This document shows positions 36,283 through 47,180 of a DNA stretch of 64,000 bases, piece by piece. The notes under the pieces are model-generated. The model did not search any database, was not told where the DNA came from, and saw only the letters and a program-made list of their open reading frames with translations. The stretch is from positions 87,465,278-87,529,277 of the forward strand of contig CM043967.1 in the NCBI GenBank assembly GCA_014529385.2, read 5' to 3'. A program made the position numbers and the translations under genes. How positions within the stretch are numbered: position 1 is the stretch's first letter; each line of letters opens with the position of its first letter. This DNA is from Adiantum capillus-veneris. Lineage: Eukaryota > Streptophyta > Polypodiopsida > Polypodiales > Pteridaceae.

Positions 36283-36962
36283 TGTGAGGTCCCCACCCCG
36301 CCGTATCCAACGACGGATCTCATGGTGAACCTGGTGGCCACTAGATCTATAGCGGAAGCAAACAAAATAGTTCAGGGTTCAACTAGCAGACGATCTCTCA
36401 TCACAAAGTGAGTCGAGTTCGAGCCTACTAGCAAGGAGATCTAGCTCCACCTCGTAGGGGAGTCGTACTTAACCTATCTAGCGATCCTAAGACCCACATT
36501 CCAAGAGGAGAGAACCCTCAAGTGCATTTTTCCCCATGTTTCAGAGGCACGTACACTCGAGACTTCACCATTGTAGGGGCAATGAGTATTACTAGTATCG
36601 AATTAAACACTATGGGGACAGAGAGTTCCCAACCAATCGGAACCACCCTTCTCATATGGATTGGAAACCTGAGCCAAGCCCCCACTTTCCACCCCCACAC
36701 TCACACTTCCTTGTGTGTCCTAATTACTACCACAATGATTGTTCAACATAAACATTCCTTGATTAAATTCCGAATCACAATGTTCGTTAAGAAAGCTCTT
36801 CAATCAGTATTGCAAACGGCACCAAGACAGTATTCTAGTTAAAATTCTACTCAAACTTATTCATTAAAATTCCAATGTTCTGGAGGTACAACATCCCCCC
36901 TCCAGCGAGAGTTTACTCCTCCCGTTGTCGCTTAGCTGCGCATTCAACTAGGTATGATCACC

Positions 36963-37105
36963 GCATAGAAAGCACGACATGGACACTCCCACCATATAGA
37001 AAGCAAGACGTGGGTTCCCACTGCATAGAAAGAAAGTCGTGGGTATCCACCGCATAGAAAGCAAGTCGTGGGTATCCACCACATAGAAAGCAAGTCGTGG
37101 ATTCA
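36963..37105. repeat. ~33-bp minisatellite inside LTR-A
   Basis: CATAGAAAGCAAGTCGTGGG-type units, about four to five copies separated by TATCCACC or TTCCCACT. The other LTR-A copy has the same array at about 63230-63385. Confidence 0.85.
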
Positions 37106-38369
37106 AGAGCCCTTAACGAGGAACTCTACCCCTTGTGATCAGTAGGGGGGTGAAAACTAATTCAACATTGGAAATAGAATGAACATGTCGAGCTAAATTT
37201 TCCCTAGCAGACATTCTTTCCTATTGCAAATAGCATACCCACATTAATCATTTCTTTCCTACTTTAGACTTTAATGTACAAATGAATTCAATGCCGATGT
37301 TTCCGTCGGATTCCTCCAACATGTTTGGGGATGTTTTCTTTCCTAGTTAAACGTGTGCAATGTTAACTTAAACAACTTGAATGAAATTATGACCTACCTC
37401 TTCCATTTCTTCGTCAATGGCCCGTGAGATGGACGGTGCTTGTTCGTCCATGGGGGCTTTTCCCTTTCCATTCACATTGCTCGTTCCCGCCTCGCGGTCG
37501 TGGGCACCACCGAAGCCAGTTCTCTTAAACCGAGGCAATTTTTACTCACTACTTTAAATGATAAACTTCAAGAAAAAGAGCTAAGGTCCGAGAGCATCAT
37601 AACAAACCAAATTGCAGATTAGAATCATTAATGAATCCTCCTTATTGAAGAGATTAGATTTTTCTTTCGGGACCTAGCAATTTTATGGGTAGTTCTTTAC
37701 TTGCCCTATGGGAACTGGCTCTAAAGTTAATCACTTGGCTTAGATGATTAAGAAATTCAGAATTTTACTAATTGGTTTACAAGAGAGATGAAGTAGGCAA
37801 CTCAATCACTTTCCGATGCAATTTGAAGATGTAGAATTTCCGCAGGCATGTGTGATAGAAAATTCTCTTCTTAATGGCCTAATGAAAGTTTAATTTTCAT
37901 CCTTAATCACATTTTAATGTGGGAGAAAATTGATTCTAATTTAATTACAATACTATTGAATGGTAAAAGAATGAATTTCATCAAATCTACACTATTACTT
38001 ACTGACAATTTATTAACTATGCTGCCTAGAGAGAGAATCTTTCCTAATCATGTATTAATCCTTCATTAAGAATGATGAATGGTTACATAATTTAGCTGAT
38101 TGAATGATGATTATGTAATGGAGTATAGTTGTGTAAACTTAGAGAGTAGCTATTGAGAATTAAAGCTAAAAGTAGGCATAGTAGACGAGGAATTTGGAGA
38201 ATAATGATGAGAATTAAGAAAAGCAGGAATTAAAACATGATTACCGTGATTAGGGGCTGAGAATACTCTTGATTTTTTGATCCAATGAATCCTCAAGATG
38301 AGAATTTCGGCAGCACCTCCCACCTTGCTTCTCCTTCAAAAACTGTGTGTGTACTGGCAGCACCTCCCC

Positions 38370-38442
38370 AAGGTGTGTAGGTGTGTGTGCGTGTGTGTAC
38401 TGGGTGTGTGTGTGAGCATGTGTGTGTGTGTGTGTGTGAGCA
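38370..38442. repeat. (TG)n microsatellite inside LTR-A
   Basis: Interrupted GT repeats shared with the other LTR-A copy (61898-61960, as CA). Confidence 0.9.
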
Positions 38443-38607
38443 CACCTTTAAATAGGCCTCCTCAAGCTGAAAATGGAACCTGCTTGCTATATACATCTAG
38501 GAGCTACTTCAGTTAAGCATGGCAAGTCCTGTTGCCTACCCACCAAGTGTCCAGTTGGCTTGGTTAACTGGCTCTCACACTTAGTTGCAAGCTTGGAAAC
38601 TCTCCCA

Positions 38608-38809
38608 ACCTATGAGTCCAAATTTGTGGATTTGTGGGAACGGTGGGTTGAGTCATTGGCAAGGGGGGAAGCTACACCCGATTTCCTAAAAAAAGATCGG
38701 TTCACGCATGGCTTATGGCCGCTTCTCAAGGAGAAGGTGAAAGGTTTGATTCCCGGCTACGTACGAGTTAGCCGTTGAGATTGCTCGCCTTAAGGACAAG
38801 AAGCTGCGA
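38608..38809 (+). pseudogene. Gag core fragment of element B
   Basis: The fragment reads YESKFVDLWERWVESLARGE, then FLKKDRFTHGLWPLLKEKV, before a frame change near 38755. After it the reading continues as YELAVEIARLKDKKLRM into the next ORF. The first part shares one open frame (38473-38778) with the end of LTR-A, a chance fusion made by the junction at 38607/38608. The pattern is that of a gag core's last helices. Confidence 0.7.
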
Positions 38810-41155
38810 ATGAAAGCCAAAGAAACCGAGTCAACAGAAACAGCAACATCACGTCAACCAGCAACTACGACAACCACCATTCCACCACCACCACCGGCTC
38901 TTGGGGTAAGAGATGACCAACAAGATATGTTGGCCCATATTACTGACCAACTGCAGAATTTGTCTGTCCACTTAATACAACAAGGGAGGAGTCAAGAAAG
39001 AGATCAAGACCGTGGAAGAGCACGCCGACAAAACAGGGAGTATCATTGCTACAACTGCGGAGAAGACGGTCACGGTATGTACTACTGTCCCAAACCACGA
39101 CAAAACTATAATAGAGGAGGTAGGAGGAACCAATGGTCACCCCCTAGAGAAAGAACACCCCCACCCCGAGCACCAACCCCACCAACACAAATTCTACGTC
39201 CACCCCAGACACCACTACAAGCATCCATTCCACTTCTTCCACCAGCCCCACCACCTGATCGCCCTATAAACATCATAAGGCTAGAAGAGAAAGGAAAAGC
39301 CGTAGTAGTGGATCCACCCAGAGCAAAGGAGAGGGACAAGGGTAAGGAGAAGGTAACCTTTTTAGAAACACTTGAGGCCATGACTGTGAAAAGAGCTAGG
39401 AGGGGGAAGGCTACACAATCAGATGATGAGGGAAGCATGAGAGGAGAAACTAGCAAGAGGCCATCCAGGCCACGATGGAAATTGGGCATCACCGACTTCC
39501 AGCTAGGGGAAAGTTCTAAGCCCTATGATCTAACATTGGATGTGGCAGAGCAAGGACCGAAGATTACATGGCCACAGATGCTACATATTGTACCTAAAGT
39601 AAGGCAACAATGGTCTAAAATGGTAAGTACAAGACGCTCCAAAACAAAGGTAGCCGGAGCAATTTCGGGATGCAACATGGATGACATCCTTCCAATTGTC
39701 GACGTAAACATAAAAGGAAAGAGGGTTGGAAACACCTACATTGATGGAGGTGCACAAATCTGTGTAATGAGCAAAGCTATGATGCTTCGATTAGGGCTCG
39801 AGGTTGACAGGCCTTCTCCATGCAAGGCAAAGATGGCAAACAACGCAAAAGTAAAGTGTGTGGGTGTGGTAAGTGCCGTGAAAATCAAAGCTTTCAACAC
39901 TGAGGTAGAAGTAGATGTTTTTGTAATGCCTACTAAGGGGGAGGGCTATCCACTAATTTTGGGAAGGCCATGGTTGATGGCCATGAAGGCAAAACAGGAC
40001 TGGAGTACTAGCCTTCTACGCATGACTGGTAAGAAAGGGGAGACAATCTACTACGACATGAGGATTGGCAAGCAGGAGCAAATGAATCTGGAAACATTGG
40101 CAGATGAAACCACTAGCGAATCTTCCAGTTCTGAGGAGGAGACCACATCCACCGACGAAAGTGATAGTTCCATTGATGTGATGGGTATCATTATGAAGGA
40201 TCCACAAAGGGTAAGCACAACTGGTGATCCATCACCAAAAGGGCAACCCAATGACGAGGAGAGCAAATCACCTGGCCATGGAGGAAGTAGGTTGAAGGGT
40301 ATGTTGTCTACGGAATTAACACTTGAGGAGAAAGATAGTTTTTGGCAAATGTTGATGGGATTTCCTAACCTGTTCATTGACAAGTATGAAAGAATCACAG
40401 GCATTACAGTGGTGGAACATCATATTAAGCTGAAGGAAGGGGTAAAACCAGTTGTGCAAAAGCTACGACGACTAGGGGTCATACAAGAAAAGGCACTCTT
40501 GGCCAAGGTAAGGAAACTGCTGGAGGCGGGATTCATCTATCCTGTAGAAAACTCAGAATGGGTGTCACCCGTAGTGGTGACGCCTAAAAAGAATGGTAAG
40601 TGGAGGGTCTGTGTTGACTACAAACCACTAAATGCAGCTACAAAGAGAGACAACTTTCCTCTCCCTTTCTTGGATGAAATTCTGAATGAAGTAGCGGGTT
40701 TTGAATGCTATACCGTCTGTGATGGTTATTCTGGATACTTTCAAATACGCATAGCCTTGGAAGATCAGCTAAAAACCACTTTTATCACGCCATGGTGTTG
40801 TTTTGCATACAGGGTTATGCCATTTGGTCTCACAAATGCACCTGCCACATTCCAAAGATATGTCACATATGTTTTTCAACCGTTCTTTGGAACATCCATA
40901 AGAGTGTTCATTGATGATTTTTGTATATATAGCTCCCGTATATCACATTTAGAAAAGGTAACTGAAGGTTTGGCCAGGTTGCAGAGCCTAGGTGGGCAAT
41001 TAAATGTGGATAAATGCCACATTGGGGAGAGTAAAGTCATTCTACTAGGCCATGAAATTTCAGCAAAAGGTATCAACGCCGACCCAAGTAAGGTGTCCGC
41101 ACTCATAGCCCTACCTTCACCAACGACCTCACGACAACTGGTCTCTTTTCTATAG
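38810..41155 (+). pseudogene. Gag zinc knuckle, retropepsin and reverse transcriptase of element B
   Basis: 781 codons open. Residues ~80-93 form a canonical knuckle (CYNCGEDGHGMYYC), followed by a Pro-rich linker. Residues ~300-400 are a retropepsin with YIDGGAQICVM and ILGRPWL, the DGG variant. RT spans about residues 540-760: WVSPVVVTPKKNGKWRVCV, FPLPFLDEILNEV, YSGYFQIRIALED, MPFGLTNAPATFQR and the catalytic FIDDF at 40909-40920. The frame ends at a single TAG (41153). RNase H continues in the same frame. The catalytic aspartates are present, so RT looks recently functional. Confidence 0.9.
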
Positions 41156-41158
41156 AAG

Positions 41159-41695
41159 GTGAGGTACTTAAGTAGATTCATACATCTACTATCACAACTT
41201 GTTCTACCACTGCAACAACTCACTCAAAGATCAACTTTCACTTGGGACGAGGAAAGCGAACATCACTACAACAAGGTAAAGGAGGTCTTAGCCACTCTGC
41301 CAACTATCTCACCACCTAAGTGGGATGAAAAATTCTATGTCACCTCAAGTGTTGGTGATGACTCATTGGGGGCTGTGCTACTCCAAAAGGATACGATGAC
41401 ATCTTTCATGAGGCCAATCTACTTCTCTAGTCGAATGATGACAGCAGGAGAGAAAGGTTTCACCCATGTGGAACACTTAGTCCTAGCTCTTAGATTTGCA
41501 ACTACAAAGTTTAGGTCATATTTGCTGCCTAAGCAATTTGTGATTCTAACCACGGATGAAATATTTCCCTATGTTGTACAACACATGGATGTGTCTGCTA
41601 GAATTACTAAATGGCTAGCTCGTCTGCAAGAGTTTGACTACACGGTACAGGTAGAAAGCACGACAAGGGCAAGTTTGGGGGGACTCATGACCTAA
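41159..41695 (+). pseudogene. RNase H 1 (pol RNase H) of element B
   Basis: Same frame as the RT ORF, separated by one TAG. It starts with the connection (YLSRFIHLLSQLVLPLQQL), then SSVGDDSLGAVLLQKD, YFSSRMMTAGEKGFTHVEHL and SARITKWLARLQEFDYTV. The usual first Asp position and the TDH motif near the end (TTDEIFPYVV here) are degenerate. The domain may no longer be catalytic, a state reported for the first RNase H in dual-RNase-H Tat elements. It is followed by 66 bp with three stops. Confidence 0.85.
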
Positions 41696-41761
41696 CAAGT
41701 CTTTGAAAGGAAATAGAAGCAATCTAAGGAAGGAGAAGTCTGATTACCTCCAGTACCACCG

Positions 41762-42913
41762 ATGGTAGAAGGAGCATACTCTCTCTACTTTGATGGAGCC
41801 TACAAGCGAGCGTCCGACAAAGCAGCTGCAGGCATAGTGGTCTTTGATGAAAAAGGGACAAAGGTATTTTCGTTGGGCCAATTGTTAGATTCACATTCTA
41901 ACAATGAAGTTGAGTATGCAGCACTAACCAAGGGTCTACAATGGTGCGTCTCACAAGGTGTACAACGCCTTAATGTATTTGGGGATGCTCTACTTCTGGT
42001 AAGGCAAGTAAATGGAGCATGGACAGGCAAGAATCCTAGTTTAAGGACTCACTTAAGTGGTGTAAAAACCTTGTTGGGTAAGTTTGAAGAAGTTCAAATA
42101 CACCATATCCCAAGGGCTCAAAACCAAGAAGCAGATGCCCTAGCAAGTGAAAGACTACAGGAAGTGGTGGTTGGAGAAATAAAACTAAAGCTCCCTCTAT
42201 TTGAAGGCAGTGATGCCTTGCCTGACATCATGCATTTTTTGGAAACAGGGAAATGCCCATCAGATTTAACAAAGGGACAGAAGCAATGGCTGATGCGGAA
42301 GGCCACAAGGTATCGACTCATCAATGATGGTTTGTACTGTAAGGGTAAGGACCAAATACTCAGGAAGGTCCCTCTCTCTCACGAAATCACGGGAGTAATT
42401 GCTAGTTGTCACGAAGGGGTTTGTGGTGGTCACTTTGCCTTAGACATAACAAGTAGGAAAATCTTGCAGGCAGGCTTCATATGGCCGAGCCTCAACCGTG
42501 ATGTACACCATTCATGCAAAACGTGTAAGTTGTGTCAAAAGGCCGGCACTAGGTCATATGGCCCATTTGAAAAATGGGGTATCGATGCCATTGGGCCATT
42601 ACCTAGGGCCAACTCAGGAAAATTCTACATTATCATGGGGTTCGACTACATGACTAGATGGGCAGAGGCTACAGCCACCACTAGAATCACAGCGGTAGAG
42701 GTAGCTAAATTTATCTACGAGCACATATGCTGTAGGTTTGGCACACCTTTAGAGATCATCTCTGATAGAGGGCTAGGTTTCAGAGCAGACTTGGTAGGAG
42801 AATTAATGCAAAAACTGGGCATTACAAGGAGGCACTCTTCACCATATTACCCTCAATGTAATGGCCTAGTTGAAAAGGTAAATGGAATGGTTTCTAAAAT
42901 TATTACCAAGTAG
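41762..42913 (+). pseudogene. RNase H 2 (archaeal/plant-type) and integrase core of element B
   Basis: 383 codons open, same frame as RT. RNase H 2: LYFDGAYKRAS, NNEVEYAALTKGL, FGDALLLVRQVNG and NQEADALAS provide the four acidic residues (D, E, D, D), all intact. Integrase: a zinc region with HEGVCGGHF and CKTCKLCQ, then the core with WGIDAIGPLP, IISDRGLGFRADL and NGLVEKVNG, giving D, D and E with 35 residues between the last two. It ends at TAG 42911. The same frame continues through two more TAGs into the C-terminal part. Confidence 0.9.
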
Positions 42914-43522
42914 GTAAACAATCATCCCAGAGACTGGGATACGTATCTACTACCAGCTTTATGGGCCTACAGAACTTCATTTCGTACATCCTTGGGATTC
43001 ACACCGTATCATCTAGTATTTGGTAAGGAAGCAATCTTGCCCATTGAAGTGCAACTACAAAGTTTCAGAGTAATGGCAAGCCAACTTCAACAACCCAACA
43101 TGCATTTGAGAGATCACATCATCAACTTGGAAAGACTGTAGCTGGACAGAGAAGAAGCAATAAATTATTATGCAGCACAAGCATAGCATAGATGGCTTAG
43201 CTTTAACAAGCATCTCCGGAAAAAAGAATTGAAGAAAGGAATGTTGGTGCTCCGCTACGACAATCGCTTCCACACGCGCAAGGATAAGAAACTCCTGCTC
43301 CGATGGGAAGGCCCTTTCATCATCAGGAAAAAGTATGCCAATGGAAGCTACCAGCTTATGGAGGCTGATGGAAAACTTCATAGAACCAGGATAAATGGTT
43401 GGCGACTTAAACATTATTTTCTTCGATTTGACCAGGCTCCACCAATTGACATTCCAGATGAGGACACACCATCAGCTGCCACCTCCGATGATAATGATCA
43501 AACAGATGAGCTAGAGACATGA
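42914..43522 (+). pseudogene. Integrase C-terminal region of element B
   Basis: In the same frame as RT, RNase H 2 and the integrase core: NNHPRDWDTYLLPALWAYRT, FTPYHLVFGKEA, then two TAG stops (43139, 43184). An open stretch follows at 43229-43522 with LLLRWEGPFIIRKKYANGSY and RINGWRLKHYF. This is the small beta-barrel that binds DNA in gypsy integrases. The product ends in an acidic tail (DDNDQTDELET) 28 bp before the LTR. No chromodomain is present, as expected for Tat. Confidence 0.85.
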
Positions 43523-43535
43523 ATGCCTCTAGCCA

Positions 43536-43550
43536 AAAGGGGAGGGCTAA
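43536..43550 (+). promoter_or_regulatory. Polypurine tract of element B
   Basis: AAAAGGGGAGGGCTAA immediately precedes TGATGGGGG, the start of the 3' LTR. Confidence 0.75.
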
Positions 43551-45100
43551 TGATGGGGGTTTTTCACAAGCCAAGCTCCCATACCCCTCTTCTCTCATCC
43601 CCACCCCATGAAAACCCCCTCTTAGGAAGGGAGTGATAAAAGGCATTGGAAAAAGTAAGAAAAAAAATAAAGTATGATTATGTAAATATATAACAAAGGT
43701 AAAATAGGCCACCTCATGCCTGCGGGGTAGCCCATCCCCACCTTGCCTCCTTTTTCTTCACTGTTGCCCCGCCGGGTGTCCCTTTTCCTCTCCTCCACTC
43801 AAAAGGTCAACCCCCTCTCTCTTCCCCTTGTCCTTTCTCCTTTCTCTCTCCCCTCAAGCTACCCCACCTCTCACCAATAATGCATTATAACTCACCAATA
43901 ATGCACCCTAACTCACATGCAACTTACCCTATCTTCCAAAATAGTATACCCCACCCCCTCTTTGTCTCTCCTATCATATCCCATGACCCAAATACCCCCC
44001 TCTCTCTCTAAAGGGCGCCATGTCTCTTGTCTTGTAGCTAAATAACCTCGCCCACATTCACACACACTCAATTTCACTGAAAAAGGTGCCCACACACCCA
44101 TCCCCACCTGCTGGTTACCTGATTTTTCTTGTGTTCACACACATCTCCACACAGATTCACCTTTGAACACACTCCCCTCTCTCCCCTCTTGTAATTACTT
44201 TATTCTCCATGTCACCTCTCACTTTTTTTCATCAACCCATCTCTCTCTCTTAGTCTCTCTCTCATGAGACTACTGTTCTGGCACATATACACACAGCCAG
44301 ACAAGTGGGGCCCACAGTCACATGGCCTATGTAGATAATGATTTCTTCATTTCTAAATTCTAGAATTTCTCCCCCGTCCTCCCCTATATAAAGAGGGGTC
44401 ACCATCACACTAAGGAAACACAACATCACCAAAGAACACACTATGCATTGTGTGTGCCTAGTGCACACACACACACCCACACCATCACCATCACCGCAAT
44501 CACCATGCTTGTCTTGAGCATGACCTCTACACCCTTGGGCTATGCAAGATGAAGGGAAAATAAATGAAGGATGATGGCCGTAACCCTCGTGCGAGTCTTC
44601 GCCATCAACTCCCACCTATCCGCCATGTGCTCTACCACGCTCTCCCTTCTCATTCCCCTACCCTATGCTCCCCATTTCATCGCCTTATTCTCTAAATAAA
44701 GCTTGAGGTTTTGTGAGTATGTTTTCTTGCAATTTTTTGCCCATGTGAGGTGTGCAGAATCTCCACCTAGTTTTGTGTTTGGAGTGAGCTTGTGTATGTG
44801 TGAAGGGTGTGCGGATTTGCCATCCTTTTGTGGTGCCTAAGTACTAAGCCGCTATACCCCCTCCCTCACTCTCTCTCTCTCTCTATCACTTGATCTCATT
44901 CCCTTTCCTCTTCATCATTGCTCCCAAGCATCCATCTCTCTTGGATGAAAAATTTGTTATGGTGGTGTGTTGTTTGCGTCCTTGCCGCTGAAGCTAGGTG
45001 GTGCCCCCTGTTTGCTTTACCATGACAGGCTCGAGGCGCGCCATTTGGTCCCCGGTGTTTTAGAGTCCGTTGGGGTTCGGGGTTCGCTTTGCTCCCATCA
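43551..45100 (+). repeat. 3' LTR of element B
   Basis: 1550 bp starting TGATGGGGGTTTTTCAC and ending TTTGCTCCCATCA, so TGATGGG pairs with CCCATCA at the ends. Inverse copy at 34361-35886. Contains TATATAAA at 44385-44392. The bases after it are TTGCC. Those before the minus copy's start read (minus strand) GTTGC, a four-base TTGC match. Confidence 0.9.
44385..44392 (+). promoter_or_regulatory. TATA box of LTR-B
   Basis: TATATAAA in CCCCTATATAAAGAGGGG, about 0.83 kb into the LTR. Confidence 0.7.
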
Positions 45101-45122
45101 TTGCCTACCCGATTGGACCTGA

Positions 45123-45850
45123 TTGTTTCAGGCGACTCCAATCAAACCATCAACGACTAGCTCTATTTGCAGCAGTAAGCACAATATTTCCAACTCCCTG
45201 AACCGGATAAGAGGCATTGTTGGCACAAGTGACTGAATTCCCATGAGGGACAGACTCAAGAGAGGTAAACAATTCACGATGTGAGGTAATGTGCTTTGTA
45301 GCACCACTGTCAAAATACCACACACATGTGAATCTGAAACAGCTGACAAGCATGCATCTTGGACAGCAGGATTGTAAGTGCACTCTATGCTAAAAGCTCA
45401 TTTTGCATCAACATCAGCAACACAATCTCCTTTCACATAAGACTCAACAATGGTTTCATTTGTAGAGGAACTAGCATTTGCAGTGGAACCATCCTCTTTC
45501 TTCTTAGCCCCTTTGGCCTTCAACTTAGGACACGACTTGATCAAGGGATCATTAGCTTTACAATAATGGCAACGAATCTTCTTTTTTCCCTTATCACCAG
45601 AATTTCCAGACAAATTGTTGCCAATAGAAGATTTAGGAACAGAAGTTTTGCCACTCGCAGTAGAACCATAAGAAGTGGCCGCATTGTTGTTACCACCCTT
45701 TCTTTGAGAAGCAATAAAAGCCTATTCAACTTCACGCTACCTAGTTCTATTTTTTCTGGAAAGTGACTCTTGCAACAACATTGTGCATAATCCATCAAAC
45801 TTGAAAACTTCAAGATTTCCTTGGGTCATCAGTCTCCAAGTACTAGCAAA
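45123..45850 (-). pseudogene. Ty1/Copia gag end and protease fragment
   Basis: On the minus strand, 45613-45398 contains a degenerate zinc knuckle (CHYCKANDPLIKSC) and a Lys-rich stretch. Continuing through a frame change, 45383-45150 contains WYFDSGATKHITSHRELF, the typical Copia protease active site (DSGAT/S...HIT), followed by VQGVGNIVLTAANRAS. The end is cut near 45175-45100, where LTR-B begins. Upstream gag is broken (45813-45541). No RT or integrase is present in the window, so this is a truncated copy. Confidence 0.85.
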
Positions 45851-46420
45851 AGTTTGGTAATGTATATGTAATAGATCTAGCTTGAAGGTCCACCACTTGT
45901 CCAACCTATACTCTCTTATGTAAGGGAGATCTCGCTATAAATTCAAAACCTTCTTGCCTAAATTTAAAATATCCCTCCCAAATCTTAAATATCCCGCCTA
46001 AATTTTAAACTATCCCGCCCAAATTTTAAAATTCAAACTTTTTTATAAAAATTTAAATTTTACTACTTAAATTTAAAATATTCCACGCGAAATTGATTTT
46101 AAATTCAAGTTTACCACAAAAAGATATCATTATACCACCTAAATTCAAATATGCAAACCTCAAATCATTATATTGTACATAAATTCAAACAAATTCAAAT
46201 TAACAAGCCTAAACTGATACTAGTTTGCATAGATATGAATTTATCACACCTAAATTATGTCACCATGTTAGAGAGAGTGGTTAGAGAATCTGAACAAGGT
46301 CCACCACTTGTCCAACCTAGATACCAAGAAGGATTGAGTGTACAAGGTATTGTTTGGAGGTCCTTATAGTCCATTGGTCTCAAGGTCCACCACTTGTGGT
46401 AAGGGTCACCAAAAAGTGTA
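45851..46420. repeat. CCACCACTTGTCCAA repeat copies with AT-rich spacer
   Basis: AGGTCCACCACTTGTCCAACCTA occurs at about 45878 and 46296, and AAGGTCCACCACTTGTGG at about 46383, plus orientation. Between them, 45950-46090 holds a degenerate ~24-bp repeat with TCCCGCCTAAATTTTAAA-like units. No gene. Confidence 0.75.
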
Positions 46421-46910
46421 TATATTCATCCAAAGAAATACACGTATTTTTGGTCTACATGTCCTAGTTTAAACCATTTATGTCCATTAGGTGTATCACT
46501 AAACAACACTACTATTTTTGAGAAACAGAAGTTACAATCATATCTACAAATGGATTAGAGGAAAATCAGCTCAGCATACATCCAGAACTCGCTACAAGAA
46601 TCGACTTTAACAGATCACGCAAGTAAGTCTTCCATTCAATTTTACTAGTATTACAATGTGTTAGTTATTTGTGATATTTATGTATGTATATATACTATGT
46701 GTGCATATCGTAATTAAGTGTAATTGTGTATCTGCATTATGTATGAGTATTACAATGAAATAACACAAATATACATACATACACATAGATAACACAGACG
46801 CACACATACATGAGCATGTATTTTCAAGAGAGAGATAGCAAGATACAGAGATAGATAGATAGAGAGAGAGAGAGAGATAAATACCTGTTTTTTAGAGAGA
46901 GGAGAGAGAA
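46421..46910. other. AT-rich spacer with (GA)n and (TA)-rich stretches
   Basis: Contains (AGAT/GA)n around 46825-46880. A good consensus splice donor (AA|GTAAGT) at 46622/46623 follows a purine-rich 60-bp stretch. It could be the end of a 5' exon of the 50-53 kb gene, but this is only a possibility. Confidence 0.35.
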
Positions 46911-47180
46911 AGATAACAGATTTCACTGTGTTTATGTATGTGGAAGAGAGGAAGACGATGTATGGGAATATGTGCACGTATTTTCAAGAGAGAGACAACA
47001 AGATAACAGATTTCATTGTGGTTATGTATGTGGAAGTGAGGAAGACGATGTGTGGGAATATGTGCATGTATTTTCAAGAGAGAGACAGCAAGATAACAGA
47101 TTTCACTGTGGTTATGTATGTGGAAGAGAGGAAGACGATGTGTTGGGAATATGTGTATGTGTGCGGGGATACTTTTAAAC
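46911..47180. repeat. 90-bp minisatellite, three copies
   Basis: AGATAACAGATTTCA recurs at exact 90-bp spacing (ending 46920, 47010 and 47100 for AGATAACAGA). Each unit carries GTTATGTATGTGGAAG, GAGGAAGACGATGT and TATTTTCAAGAGAGAGACA. Because 90 is a multiple of three, a 30-residue peptide is repeated in an open frame (46928-47200). That frame is probably not a gene. Confidence 0.9.

Larger units (their letters stand above)
36283..38607 (-). repeat. LTR of family A, minus-strand copy
   Basis: About 2325 bp. On the minus strand it starts TGGGAGAGTTTCC (38607) and ends GACCTCACA (36283). Its reverse complement is at 61728-64000 with very few differences. One 72-codon open frame is identical in both copies (38298-38516 and 62037-61819). 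A primer site follows at 36281, so by position this is a 5' LTR. Its outer end abuts the gag of element B at 38608 without an obvious target-site duplication. Confidence 0.9.
38608..43550 (+). mobile_element. Internal region of element B (gag C-terminus to polypurine tract), Tat-type
   Basis: Order on the plus strand: gag C-terminus, CCHC zinc knuckle, retropepsin, RT, RNase H 1, RNase H 2, integrase, polypurine tract. It is followed by LTR-B at 43551. The extra RNase H between the pol RNase H and integrase is the hallmark of the plant Tat lineage. The 5' half lies inverted at 33.6-35.9 kb. The frame is mostly continuous with a few stops. Confidence 0.9.

Noticed and set aside
38473-38778. 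Open frame joining LTR-A and gag of element B
   Set aside because: It crosses the rearrangement junction at 38607/38608. The first half is non-coding LTR sequence, so the fusion is accidental.
39106-39492. 128-codon minus-strand frame within gag-pol of element B, and similar antisense frames at 40.0-40.4 and 40.9-41.2 kb
   Set aside because: Shadows of the well-supported plus-strand pol frame.
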